A stretch of DNA of 64,000 bases from Caprella mutica (lineage: Eukaryota > Arthropoda > Malacostraca > Amphipoda > Caprellidae): assembly GCA_947561585.1 (NCBI GenBank), contig CANNZV010001066.1, positions 62,001-126,000 on the forward strand, written 5' to 3'. Of the stretch, positions 1-11,466 are shown one piece after another. Each line of letters opens with the position of its first letter. Position 1 is the stretch's first letter. A program made the translations under genes and the position numbers. The notes below the pieces were generated by a model. The model was not told where the DNA came from and ran no database searches. It worked only from the letters and a program-made list of their open reading frames with translations.

Positions 1-1432
1 TTCAGAAGGAGACTGATCCATAGTGGCTATCTTCAATCATTATTAATCCGTAATAATCATTATTAATCCTTAATAATCATTATTAATCATAAATAATCAT
101 TATTAATCTTTAATAATCATTATTAATCATAAATAATCACTATTAATCCTTAAAATCACTATTAATCATTAAAATCATTAAAATCATTAAAATCATTAGT
201 AATCATTACTAATCATTACTAATCATTACTAATCATTACTAATCATTACTAATCATTGTTAATCATTGTTAATCATTGTTAATCATTGTTAATCATTATT
301 AATCATTATTGATCATTATTAATCATTATTAATCATTATTAATCATTATTATTCAGGATTAATCATTAGTAATCATTACTAATCATTAGTAATCACTACT
401 AATCATTACTAATCATTATTAATCATTATTATTCAGGATTAATCATTATTATTCAGGATTAATCATTACTAATCATTATTAATCATTACTAATCATTATT
501 AATCATTACTAATCATCACTAATCATTAGTAATCATTTTTAATCATTTTTATTCATTAATAATCAATAATAATCATTATTAATCATTTTTATTCATTAAT
601 AATCAATAATAATCATTATTAATCATTATTAATTATCTTTAATCACTTTTAATCATTTTTAATCATAATGAATCATAACTAATCATTGTTAATCATTACT
701 ATTTAATCATTATTAATTATTAATCATTATCATTCATTATCAGTCATTAATAACCATTATCAACCAATAATTATTAATAATAATCAATAATAATCATTAT
801 TAGTCATAAATAATCCATAATAATCCTTATTAATCCATAATAATAATTAATAATCATTATTAATCGGTAAGAATCAATATTAATCGCTGATAATCGCTAA
901 TAATCATTAATAATCGCTAATAATCATTAATAACCATTAATAATCAAAAATAAGCACTATTAATCACTATTAATCATTATCATTCTACTTCAATCGTCAT
1001 TAATCTCCATTAATCCTCATCAATAATTATTATTCATAATCAATCATAATTATCAGTCATAATCAGTCGTAATCAGCCGTAATCAGTCATAATGAATCAA
1101 TCATAATCAGTCATAATCTTTTATAATCCGTCATAATCTTTTATAATCTGTCATAATCTTTTATAATCTCTCATAATCAGTCATAATGAATCTATCATAA
1201 TCAATAATCATAATAAGTTATAATTAGTCATAATGAATCAATCATAATAGTCATAATGAATCGATCATAATCAGTCATAATGAATCAATCATAATCAGTC
1301 ATAATCAGTCATAATGAATAATATCATAATCAATAGTCATAATAAGTTATAATTAGTCATAATGAATCAATCATAATAGTCATAATGAATCAATCATAAT
1401 CAGTCATAATCAGTCTTAATGAATCAACCATA
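1..1432. repeat. Degenerate 10-bp tandem array (AATCATTATT type)
   Basis: From about base 30 the sequence is built from units such as AATCATTATT, AATCATTACT, AATCATTGTT and AATCAATAAT, in runs of one variant followed by runs of another. Toward 1050-1430 the unit drifts to forms such as CATAATCAGT and CATAATGAAT. The runs of shared variants suggest local expansion of individual units. No coding potential. The array begins at or before the window edge, so its full length is unknown. Confidence 0.9.
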
Positions 1433-1873
1433 CCGTGGCTCAAAATTGCTGTTGCTCAATATTGATATTACTAATACATCAGAGTTGATTCTGATCCATT
1501 GATGAGATATCCCAAACATTTAATATACAAGATTTAATGGCTCATTCTTGAGGACCATTCCTACGTTCTCAATTTAGAACCACCCATTCATAGAGATGCA
1601 TATCATAAGTTTTGTGGATTACTACTTAAACATCTCTGGCGTAGCATCTAATTAAACACAATTTATAAAAAAAATAAGAATAGTATATTTAAAAAATTTA
1701 GTAGGGGCTCAAAATTAAGTCAGGAGAGTCAAATCAGTTTTGAGCCACAAAGATTTTTTTTTTCAAGTCCATAAATCATTTCAGTAGGCCTTCTAGAACA
1801 TACGGTCAAAATTTGGATCTTCTTTGAGCTCTGGATTACGCTATATTAGGGTGGCTCAAAATCGACGAGGCAC
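1433..1873. repeat. Duplicated GGCTCAAAA block, copy 1
   Basis: This 441-bp block recurs in direct orientation at 2098-2584. It opens with CCGTGGCTCAAAA and closes with GGGTGGCTCAAAATCG. Inside, GGCTCAAAA (1706-1714) and TTTTGAGCC (1738-1746) form an inverted pair. The opening GTGGCTCAAAA and the internal TTTTGAGCCAC (to 1748) could be the ends of a 314-bp inverted-repeat element, which is inference. No ORF of note. Confidence 0.8.
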
Positions 1874-2097
1874 AAGCCGAGAAAAAACCTGCAGAAATAC
1901 TGGTAACACTTAGCAGAAAAAAAAAATTGATAATGAAAAATAATCACTATCAATCATTATGAAAAACCTTCATTAGTCCTCATTAGTAATTATTATTCAC
2001 AATTAATCATAATTAAACGCAATGAATAATAATCATTCATAGTCAATCATAATCAATTAATCAATCAATAATAATCAATCATAATCAATCAATCATA
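1874..2097. repeat. Spacer between the duplicated blocks, with AATCAT-type repeats
   Basis: After about 50 unrelated bases, 1930-2097 returns to degenerate AATCATAATC-like repeats akin to those of 1-1432. The larger duplicated unit therefore probably comprises array tail plus GGCTCAAAA block. Confidence 0.6.
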
Positions 2098-2584
2098 CCG
2101 TGGCTCAAAAGTGCTGTGGCTCAAATTGGCATGGCTCAAAATTGACGCGGCTCAATATTGATATTACTAATGCAACAAAGTTGATTCTGATCCATTGATG
2201 AGATATCCCATACATTTAATATACAAGATTTTAATGGCTCATTCTTGAGAACCATTCCTACGTTTTCTCAATTTAGAACCACCCATTCATAGAGATGCAA
2301 ATCATAAGTTTTGTGGATTTTTACTTAAACATCTTTGGCATAGCATCTAATTAAACACAATTTATAAAAAAAATAAGAATAGAATATATGAAATTTTAGT
2401 AGGGGCTCAAAATTGATTCATGTGTGTCGAATCACTTTTGAGCCGGAAATTATTTAATTGATTTTTTTATTTTTCAAGTTCATAAATCATTTCAGTAGGC
2501 CTTCTAGAACATACAGTCAAAATTTGGATCTTCTATGAGCTCTGGATAACGCTATATTAGGGTGGCTCAAAATCGGCGAGGCAC
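2098..2584. repeat. Duplicated GGCTCAAAA block, copy 2
   Basis: Closely similar to 1433-1873 over most of its length, including the same start, the same end and the internal inverted pair GGCTCAAAA (2404-2412) and TTTTGAGCC (2436-2444). It is about 45 bp longer, mainly from extra GGCTCAAA-type motifs near its start, so this motif has been multiplied locally. Confidence 0.8.
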
Positions 2585-3277
2585 TTAACCTCCTATAGTT
2601 ATCTTCCTTTAATTATCCTCCTTCAGTAGATGGAAGGGGTACTGTAGGAAGACTGTACAGTGACTGTAGAAGTAAACTTCTTAAGGCTATATGTTAGAGC
2701 TACTCTGTAGGCTAATTATCTAAACTGGTTTGGATTAGGAATTTCAATTGATGAAAAGGAAATTCGGTCAGAATTAATGAAAATGAAAATAGATTAGAAT
2801 TAATGTCTATTTTTATCTCCAACGAATATTCTTGGGAATAGTATGTAATATTATAGGGAATATTAACTAATAATCTAGAGAATATGAAGTAATATTATTC
2901 AGAATATATATATTATTAAATAATATTCTAGGGAGCATTAAATACTGTTCTAAGGAATATTAAGTAATAGTCCAGGAAATATTAAATAAATATTCTGTGG
3001 AATATTCAATTAACACTCTATGGAATATTACATTAATAAGTTAGTTATTCAAAAACACATTTTATTGGTGTGCTCTGGATTCCAGAGTATGGAATGTCAA
3101 ATTAATATTTTAGAGAATCTCTTATGAATTCCATTGCAAATATCTAATTAATAATCTTAGAAATATCCAATGAATGAAAGAAATTAAAGATTTACTCATT
3201 AACAACATGTGTATACTCTATCTATACAATATGTATACTTTTGGGAAATGGGTATCATATGTATTGCATTCGTTTTT
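2585..3277. other. AT-rich stretch with degenerate GGAATATT repeats
   Basis: No gene is visible. Between about 2840 and 3180 the motif GGAATATT or GAATATT recurs every 25-35 bases with intervening AATAATATTCTAG-like sequence, an old, heavily diverged tandem repeat. Confidence 0.5.
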
Positions 3278-4154
3278 TTAAGGGGACCGTCCGCGAAGAA
3301 ATCTCAAAATTTTATCTTTTTTTTTATTGTGTAAATAGTTGTTTTATAACCTTCTTTTAGTGTGTGCAAAATATCAGAAGTCTCGTATAACTCTAACCCC
3401 CTGGGGAGAGGGAGAAAGGGAAAAGTGGGCCGGGGGATAGGGAGTCAATATGTACTCTAAAAACGATCTCTCAGCCAATTATAATTTGTAATAATTAATT
3501 ATCTCGCTATATCTGGTATCTAACCTACCACTATATAACGCCCACATCAATGAATGCAAAGAAAGATTGCTCAGTTATCCCTAAACCTTCGAAGTGGATG
3601 GATGCTGCGTGTCAGATCATCAAACTTTGAAAGGAAATTCCTACTAATTTTGAGATCTACAAATCTTGTAATTCAAAACCCCGCACATTTTTTTGGTTGA
3701 AGCTAGAGCATTGCGGTTTTTTTCATTCGATTCTCCTGGTAATTCTCTACAAAAGCTTGAGGATCGATTTTTAAATTTCGGAATACAATTTTTTTTTTTA
3801 GAAATATAATTTTTTTTTTTTTGAAAATTTTAGTTTTTTCACGAAAAATCAAATTTTCCGTAAACTAATTCGAAATTCAAAATTCGATCTTCAGGCTTTT
3901 GTAGAGAATCACCAGGAGAATCGAATGAAAAAAACCGCAAACCCGTAGCTACAAAAACTGTATTAGAAGTACATGTTTGAATACCCAGTTCGAAATTCGT
4001 TCGAAATTCGAATAACTTGTTTTCTATGCGTCTAATCGAAAAAATGCCACGAACAAAAACATAATATTATTCAATTTTATATTTAGGAACCAAGTTTCAT
4101 AACCGTAGCTTTATTAATAAATTTGTTTACAAAATTTACGGACGGTCCCCTTAA
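3278..4154. mobile_element. TTAA-flanked foldback element (piggyBac-type target site)
   Basis: The left end is TTAA (3278-3281) followed by GGGGACCGTCCG. The right end is CGGACGGTCCCC followed by TTAA (4151-4154), giving a perfect 12-bp terminal inverted repeat flanked by TTAA on both sides. A longer, diverged inverted pair lies inside: about 3711-3785 and 3865-3940, with AATTCTCTACAAAAGC on one side and its near-complement on the other. No transposase ORF is present, so it is non-autonomous. TTAA duplication is the hallmark of the piggyBac superfamily; that family assignment rests only on the target site. Confidence 0.75.
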
Positions 4155-4165
4155 GGTAATATGGC

Positions 4166-4352
4166 TAATTACACATAGTAAACACCTGTATTAAGTATGG
4201 TAATTAATATGTGGATATGATGTGGTCAATTAAAAATAGTAAACACCTGTATTAAGTATGGTAATTGATATGTGGATATGATGTGGTCAATTACACATAG
4301 TAAACACCTGTATTAAGTATGGTAATTAATATGTGGATATGATGTAGTCAAT
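4166..4352. repeat. Three tandem copies of a 61-bp repeat
   Basis: Units start at 4166, 4227 and 4288, and a fourth begins at 4349 but dies out at once. Each contains TAGTAAACACCTGTATTAAG and TGGATATGATGTGGTC. The copies are nearly identical, so the expansion is recent. It starts about a dozen bases after the TTAA element. Confidence 0.9.
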
Positions 4353-5857
4353 TATACATGCACCCAATCTCTATTTATTTGATGTAGTTTTTATGATATG
4401 TTCTTTAAATATAATAACCTTATGATGCTTTAAGTGTTTTATATGGGTTAGAATGATTCAATGTGTATTACACATGTTTATACTGTATTTATACAACTAA
4501 TTAATTAATTGTACTGTATTGCAACATTATAACTATAAAATGGATTTTTTTACAGGGAACATCCAAGAATACCATTTGGTATCAAACGAAATTAATATTA
4601 GATTATTTCGGTAATAGTCTAGTAGGTATCCAAGGAAATTACCAATCAGAATTTTAGTGACTCCGAATATCATATCAATAAATTGCTTGTTTTTATTAAT
4701 TCATAATTCCATTATTTGAAATATTTGTTTGATATACATGTATATAGATATAGTGTTAGAGAAAAAATGATTAAATAAAAAGTTTATAATTCATTTATTA
4801 TAATAACTATTTATTATAATACTAACTATATTTTATTGTTTTTATATAATTAATTTCGTAAGAATATAATGAATGATATGACGACATATGACGTACATTG
4901 AGAAATTACAGTTTTGCCAGCATTGACCCACTGAATATACTATGCAGGTTTTCTAATAATAACTTTAATTCTTTTCATAATTTGTAATTTTAGTATTCTT
5001 CTTATTTTACCTGACTATCATCTAATTATCAAATAAGTTTATAGGTTTAAAGAAATGTGGTGTTATTGTAATATTATCAATAAAACACTTACATACGACA
5101 TTTTTATAAATGGTATATGAAAGTATAAAATGCACTTTGTTTAAGATATCATATTGTATGGCATTATACACAATAAACAATTGATTAATAACTTAGCCAT
5201 TAATCAATCTAATAAACAATTATTAATCCCCTCTCTTGTAAGTGAGAAGAAGTATTTTCTTCTCTTCTATCCCATGAGATCAAATCTGTAATTTGCTCCC
5301 CGTAAATATTTATTGATAATCTTCTGGAAGGAAATAATCCTGCATTATGCATCTATATAGCCATTTCGTATTTTGAGATCTTTTAGGCATTACAGACCCA
5401 TTAAAGTGTCTAATCCGTTAGTCTCTAAATACACACAGCAGTTTCATGTGATTGCAATTGGTTTGTTGGGTTTCGCAACTCCCAAGCTTTCATGTCCAGA
5501 GCTGCTAAATCCATTTCTAAGCGATACGAGGCAGATTTAGGACTCACTCTATTGATTTCAAACAGAAACACAGCCATTAATTCAATTAAAAACTAGGATA
5601 ACATTAACAGAAATTCAGTTGCTTGAAGCTGACATTCTTGGTACAGTGAGTCTTAGATTCAGTTCTAGGTTTGCGATTTTATCATATTATTGAATGTGAA
5701 GCCTCTGGATCCCTTCTCCATTTTTATTTTGATTATTTCAATGTTGCAAATCGTATAATTTAATTATTGATTTTAATGTAGTTTAATAATTATTTTAATA
5801 TTGCAAAATCGTGAATTGTTAATGGCATAATGGCATAAGGAGAATTAATAGAGGTAT
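4353..5857. other. AT-rich stretch without a recognisable gene
   Basis: No ORF of useful length, no RNA gene and no clear repeat. Bases 5225-5530 are slightly richer in G+C than their surroundings but translate with stops in all frames. Confidence 0.5.
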
Positions 5858-6281
5858 ACAGGATGTGGTTACAGGCTCAATAGGTTAGGAAGGTGATGGA
5901 TGCAAATGAATGTTATTGTTCAAAAGGATGGATCTCCAATCACATCAGTCAGAATCAAAGATTAACAGAACAGTTAAGCTTACATCAACAAACCTGAAAT
6001 TTGAAACCTTGATACGATTTTCTGTATAGATTTAACGCTGCTTTTATAGCTTCTAAACCATTAAAAAACTTATTGTCATCAAAAAAATTAGAATTATTAA
6101 TAGGGAACTTATAGAAAAACTATGAAAATAGTTTGTGCCATAACTAATCTATGTGCCATTTTTCTTATGACTTGGGTTCTTCTTATTATCTTACAACTTG
6201 TGAGATCCGAATAGAATTGTCTTCATGAATATGTAATAATTGGATAACTAAAGTTAAATTACGAGCACTTGAAGATTAGAA

Positions 6282-6443
6282 GATTATCGGACAGTTTCAC
6301 ATCTTCTATCATGTAAGATATAAAGTCTATAATAATTTTAGCTCAACTTATATTTAACTTCTTTTTTAAAACAAAATAAATGTTAACTAATAATTATTGA
6401 ACTTTTTCTTATATTATCGAAATTGTGGATCCATCCGATAACA
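6282..6443. mobile_element. Palindromic MITE, window-wide family
   Basis: The forward arm GATTATCGGACAGTTTCAC starts at 6282; the complementary arm, about 6409-6443, carries TATTATCGAAATTGTGG and ATCCATCCGATAAC. The two arms pair as an inverted repeat around an AT-rich core of about 95 bp. The same arm sequence recurs elsewhere in the window. It appears to sit within the left duplication arm and to be missing at the matching place in the right arm, consistent with insertion. Confidence 0.6.
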
Positions 6444-7168
6444 ATTATAGTACTTCAATTCTAATTGTTATTATAATCCAAATAATCTTCAAATAGTACC
6501 GATGATTAGTAGAAGAGGCAGCACTCCATATTGATGAGTAATATTCTACGAATAGTATATTGTTGATTGGTAGGAAAGGCACCATTCAATTGATAGAAGG
6601 GGAAGTGTCCCCCCAAAATAATATTTGCCTCATTATCTCTTTTCATCAGAAGCATGATAACGAAAGACTGTTTGTTGTCAGATGAGAGGGGGAAATAAAC
6701 CAGGTTGTGAGCCAGAGAAAATTTGGACGCACCACTTCAACTTTCAACAGGATGACTAAATCAGGAGATAAAAATAAGGGTGATTCTATATGCACATCAA
6801 AACGACATCAACAACACTTGGTGTATAAAATAGTTTTTACTTTCTTAGATGTGATGAGATTGAAAATATATGAGATCCGTATTAGGTATTATGTTTGTAG
6901 TTCAACTTTTCACCAATCTCTAACCTTCATTATTGATCATTTCTGAATAGGAATTAATCAAGAGAAAATATTAACGAGTATAATAATTTATGATGGAATA
7001 TTCGGTAAACGTGTAGAGTATTTTTTACCATAGAGAGATTGAATCTTATTTCTCTGGAAGTGTACTCACAATTTATAAACTTCATTGGTTTTTCCGTTGC
7101 GTTTTCCCTCTTCACACAATTTCTTTCTGTGTCCTCTTTTTCAGTCACTAAAATTTCTCATATTTGAC

Positions 7169-8157
7169 TTTTCACAAGTGTGTCACTCTCTTCACAAGTG
7201 TGTCACACTTTCCACAAGTGTGTCACTCTTTTAACAAGTGTGTCACACTTTTCACAAGTGTGTCACTCTTTTCACAAGTGAGTCACTCTTTTCACAAGTG
7301 CGTCACTCTTTTCCCAAGTGTGTCACTCTTTTCACAAGTGTGTCACACTTTTCACAAGTATGTCACTCTTTTCACAAGTGTGTCACTCTTTTCACAAGTG
7401 TGTCACACTTTTCACAAGTGTGTCACTCTTTTCACAAGTGTGTCACACTTTTCACAAGTGTGTCACACTTTTCACAAGTGTGTCACTCTTTTCACAAGTG
7501 TGTCACTCTTTTCACAAGTGTGTCACTCTTTTCACAAGTGTGTCACACTTTTCACAAGTGTGTCACACTATTCACAAGTGTGTCACTCTTTTCACAAGTG
7601 TGTCATTCTTTTCACAAGTGTGTCACTCTTTTCACAAGTGTGTCACTCTTTTCACAAGTGTGTCACTCTTTTCACAAGTGTGTCACTCTTTTCACAAGTG
7701 TGTCACTCTTTTCACAAGTGTGTCACTCTTTTCACAAGTGTGTCACTCTTTTCACAAGTGTGTCACTCTTTTCACAAGTGTGTCACACTTTTCACAAGTG
7801 TGTCACTCTTTTCACAAGTGTGGCACTCTTTTCACAAGTGTGGCACTCTTTTCACAAGTGTGGCACTCTTTTCACAAGTGTGTCACTCTTTTCACAAGTG
7901 TGTCACTCTTTTCACAAGTGTGTCACTCTTTTCACAAGTGTGTCACTCTTTTCACAAGTGTGTCACTCTTTTCACAAGTGTGTCACACTTTTCACAAGTG
8001 TGTCACTCTTTTCACAAGTGTGGCACTCTTTTCACAAGTGTGGCACTCTTTTCACAAGTGTGGCACTCTTTTCACAAGTGTGTCACTCTTTTCACAAGTG
8101 TGTCACTCTTTTCACAAGTGTGTCACTCTTTTCACAAGTGTGTCACTCTTTTCACAG
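7169..8157. repeat. 20-bp minisatellite, about 49 units
   Basis: Uninterrupted 20-bp units of the form TCACAAGTGTGTCACTCTTT. Because 20 is not a multiple of three, all three forward frames stay open with a 20-residue period, giving three overlapping ORFs of 323-358 codons that are artefacts. Variants (TGTCACACTT, TGGCACTCTT) mark a higher-order period of 200 bp: the series 7781-7880 recurs at 7981-8080, including three consecutive TGGC units. The paralogous site at 58076-58088 carries only ACTTGTGAAAAGT. Confidence 0.97.
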
Positions 8158-8389
8158 TGTCTCTCCTGGTCACACTCATTACAATGTTTGTTATTTGGAA
8201 AGATTGTAACGGAGTTATTTGTAGGAAGTATATTTGTTAGTTTGTACTTTGAACCTTTTTCAATATTTTACAAATTGAATCATTTGCACGATTACTTAAA
8301 TTTTATCTGACAATTTTACTGGTATGGCAACTGTTTGACAAAACCACAAGAAGTATCATGCAGATAGATACTAAGTATCTATAGTAAAG

Positions 8390-8469
8390 GTATGATCAGG
8401 GAGGCCCCGGCCCTGTTCAACTGTAAAGGGTGCTATTTGTTTCAATAAAATAAAATAAATAAAATAAAG
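8390..8469 (+). mobile_element. Probable 5'-truncated LINE tail
   Basis: A short G+C-richer segment (GGAGGCCCCGGCCCTGTTC, then AAAGGGTGCTATTTGTTTC) runs directly into AATAAAATAAAATAAATAAA. A unique 3' end followed by an A-rich simple repeat is typical of severely 5'-truncated non-LTR retrotransposons. No matching segment is apparent in the right duplication arm. No convincing target duplication was found. Confidence 0.4.
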
Positions 8470-9099
8470 TATTTACGCACTGTAGGTACTAAGCATTTAA
8501 CCATATTACTTAACATTTTCTGATCTTCAATATGATAATATGATAAGCAAGATTATATGAATGAAATATAATGAATTTGAATTTTAACATACACATATAT
8601 ATTTCAGTCCATTTCCATATTCTGTAGTGTCAATTTTACTTTATATAGTATATTTGATGAACTGGAATTCAGTTCAATCAGTTATTTCATTTATATCTGT
8701 CGAGAAACGTTCCATATAATTCCATTTGATTATATATAGACATCAATTCAAAGATAATCCAATAATGGCACACACCGATTGTCACCAACTTATGGATGAA
8801 ATTTATAGAGATTTTGCTGTTGATAGTTCTCAAGTATATAGAATAATGATGTGCACCTTCTACTATTATGAATTTGATTACATAAGATATGTTGATATAC
8901 ATATTCAAATCTTTGTTCTAATAAAAATCACCGATTGCATAATAACAATATATATTGTATTTGTTATAGATAACTCCTTCCATCATTGATGCAGCTTATA
9001 TTAAATTAATTGAACAAACTTTCAAAAAATATAATTTGAGAGTGGAAATTATTACAAATAAATAATAATATCACATATCAAATACGTGTTCAATAAAAA

Positions 9100-9346
9100 A
9101 ATGGAAACACCTTGCAGCTCTTCTTTTGGATTCAGATTTGTTTAGCTTCCGACGAAAAGGTTTGAGGAAACTGGGTTCTGTACGGTGTAGGTGTTTATTG
9201 AGCTCTGCAGTGATTTTATGCCATTTTCTCTAGCAATTAGATTAAGATTAAGACGGCCTTTCTCAGGCAAATTCTACTTTCGGCCTGATCTGCTTCTTTT
9301 TGATGACGTTTTCCCTTCTCTTTCAGAAGAAGCCATTACTTTTGAG
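9100..9346 (-). pseudogene. Tc1-like transposase relic, downstream part
   Basis: On the minus strand this reads, just after the helix-turn-helix, VMASSEREGKTSSKRSRSGRK, then a stop, then shifted frames giving KITAELNKHL and RRKLNKSESKRRAA. This order (GKTSS, SGRK, TAELN, VRRELHKSxxxGRAA) is that of the N-terminal half of Tc1-family transposases. The catalytic DDE domain is missing, so the copy is truncated and dead. Its upstream part lies at 9886-9993 on the far side of an inserted element. Confidence 0.75.
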
Positions 9347-9885
9347 GATTCCAGGACAATATACCCCCGCGGTCAAAAAAACCCCGAAAAAATACCCCCC
9401 GGACAAACCCCCCCCCCCCCCGTGCAATAAACCCCCCGGGCAAATACCCCCTGGACAAAAACTTCCCAAGCAAAATAATTATTACATTTTCTTCGAAAAT
9501 ATGACAATTTTTTTTTTGCAAAATAAGGTATACCCAATTACCTATTTTGTAGTAAAAATAAGTACAGTTACTACAGTATACATTTTGTCACTATCAAACC
9601 TGGCCGGGGGGTTGGGCCCCCCCACCAACCCCCCCCAATCGGACCGCTAACCTAACCTTAGGTGCACTATATCTCTTTATATTATAGCATATAGTAATTT
9701 TATTAATAAAAAATTAATGAAAATTAATTAAAATAAATTTTGCTATTTATATCGACCGGGAGTTTTTTGCACAGGGATTTTTTTGCTTGGGGGTTCTTGT
9801 CTGGGGGTGTATTTGTCCGGGGGTTTTATTGTACGGGGGCTTTTGTCCGGGGGTATATTGCACGGGGGGTTATTGTCCTGTCACC
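9347..9885. mobile_element. Foldback-like element with subrepeat-rich inverted ends and 9-bp target duplication
   Basis: The element is flanked by the direct repeat ACTTTTGAG (9338-9346 and 9886-9894). Its ends, about 9347-9475 and 9750-9885, are inverted repeats made of short units such as CCCCCGGACAAA and CCCCCGTGCAATA, with CAGGACAATA near each tip. The core has a hairpin, GGGGGGTTGG (9606-9615) with CCAACCCCCC (9625-9634). Long inverted ends made of short subrepeats plus a 9-bp target duplication match Foldback elements; a Mutator-like MITE is the alternative. No transposase is encoded. Short ORFs across the C- and G-runs are incidental. Confidence 0.85.
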
Positions 9886-9993
9886 ACTTTTGAGACAGTA
9901 GCTTTTGTAACGCCAAACATTCGGGCAATTTCAGTTATACAGGCACCTGCCATACGAGCACCAGAAAGACTGAGAGATCTGCCATTTTTATAA
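9886..9993 (-). pseudogene. Tc1-like transposase relic, helix-turn-helix part
   Basis: The minus strand reads NGRSLSLSGARMAG, then ACITEIARMFGVTKATVSKV, a typical helix-turn-helix of Tc1-family transposases in which ITEIARMFGVTKATVSKV covers the recognition helix. Reading runs into the target duplication; skipping the inserted element and one 9-bp duplicate continues in frame into VMASSEREG at 9346. A TGA stop lies a few codons upstream, so the initiating end is lost. This is a dead copy. Confidence 0.8.
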
Positions 9994-11466
9994 TATCATT
10001 TAACCGACCTTTTCTAAATTTACGTGATAAACAGCTATTTTTAATCGAAAAATGAGCAATAAACAGTTGTCAAAACAGAAAATAATTCAAAATATGTTCA
10101 ATGAATATGATTCCATGAGTTGGGCTTTCCCTTTTTCACTCCATAACGGGATATAACTGATATATGGAAATTAGAAACTGATTGGGTTAATAAATTTTTT
10201 CATTGACACTGAAATAGTAAAACTCTTTCTTTTAATCTTTTAAAATAGTAAAACTAAGATAATTAAATCCTTGGAAATGAATAGATTTGTACCACTGAAT
10301 TTAAGTGCTACAAATTGAACCAATCTTGTTGTTCGTAATAATATTTAGTTCCTATAACTAGTAACAAATGGCTTAGCCACTTCTTCGTGTTACAATGGGT
10401 TCAGTCGTTAAAACGAGAGACAATTATTGTGATTGATGGGCTCGTAAAATTGTACTGAAGTTATGTGGAAAAGAAGAAAATTTGCTATATCCGATATGGG
10501 GAAAATATTGAAAATAATTAAATAGTAACTTTCAAATATAAGATCATTTCGAATAATAGAAGAATCTAAGAAGTTGAATTGTGAATATTTAATAATATAT
10601 AATATTTATTTATTAATTTTAAAGTATGAATTTGGGAGACTATTGTTAGTTTTCAATTATGGGAGGGTTTTACTATTTTGATCATTCAAAAATATTTAAT
10701 AATTAGGATTCAATTACCTATCATTGTTCATAACTTTTGTAAATGTATAGAAATTGTGAAACTGTTAATTAAACCTGAAATTTGCCCTATGACATAATAA
10801 TTTAAAAATATATACATATGCATGAGATGTGATATTTTGTCTCTATTCTGAAAATTTGATGAACCAAACTCTTGAACTGAACGAAACTATTTAAGTATTC
10901 AGCGTGTTGAAAATGCTCTTTGAATGATTCTAAACTATGAATCCTGTATTCGAAAAGACACAATCTTCACTCTTTAAATCATTGTCCTCAAAATGTTGTT
11001 TGTACCAGAATATGTAGTCTATTGACCTTATTTGAATAATTTAATCCAAAATATTCATTTATTATCACCCATACCTATAAAAAAATCCAATTAAAGTAGA
11101 ATGCAGTTTCTCCTAATAATACACCAGTGAATCTGTTTACTATTTCAAATACGGTTTAATTAATGTGTATTAACATTTCCTTTCTAGTTTCATAAACGAT
11201 GTACGAAACACAGACATAAACACATGCATGACTTAATTTCCATTAAGTGATAAAAATCATCACTCAATTGGTAATATTTTCCGCTCCGACTGACCGGAAG
11301 CGAGTTAATGAGGTGTGTCGTATAATAACATCTCTGGTACGCAGACTACGAGAAATCATTTTCGTAACTTCTCTCGGGGAATTAAATTTCTATCCCGTAG
11401 AACTCAACTCGAAAAAATAAACTGCTGTCAACAAGATACAATTTAAAAACTTATTTCATTAGTTCT
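9994..11466. other. AT-rich stretch without a recognisable gene
   Basis: No long ORF, no RNA gene and no clear repeat. A G+C-richer patch lies around 11280-11410, with stops in all frames. Confidence 0.45.

Larger units (their letters stand above)
5858..8905 (+). repeat. Left arm of a long, diverged inverted duplication
   Basis: This segment matches the reverse complement of 57475-60030. Collinear blocks visible by eye are 5858-6150 with 59740-60030, 6510-7150 with 58110-58740, 8155-8240 with 58000-58070, and 8640-8905 with 57475-57720. Blocks share long near-identical runs, for example GTCAGATGAGAGGGGGAA and ACACCGATTGTCACCAACTT. The arms differ by insertions: a palindromic MITE (6282-6443), the 20-bp minisatellite and a LINE-like tail occur only on the left. 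Two copies of one old interspersed repeat, or the ends of a larger unit, are both possible. Confidence 0.8.

Noticed and set aside
7169..8157. Possible CRISPR array (regular short repeats)
   Set aside because: Units are head-to-tail with no unique spacers, and the window is eukaryotic; this is a minisatellite.
7164..8310. Three overlapping long open frames with repeated CHSFHKCVTLFTSVSLFSQV peptides
   Set aside because: They are the three frames of a 20-bp tandem repeat without stops; the period is 20 residues in each, as expected from the repeat alone.
9191..9650. Proline-rich and glycine-rich frames
   Set aside because: They arise from the C- and G-runs in the ends of the inserted Foldback-like element.
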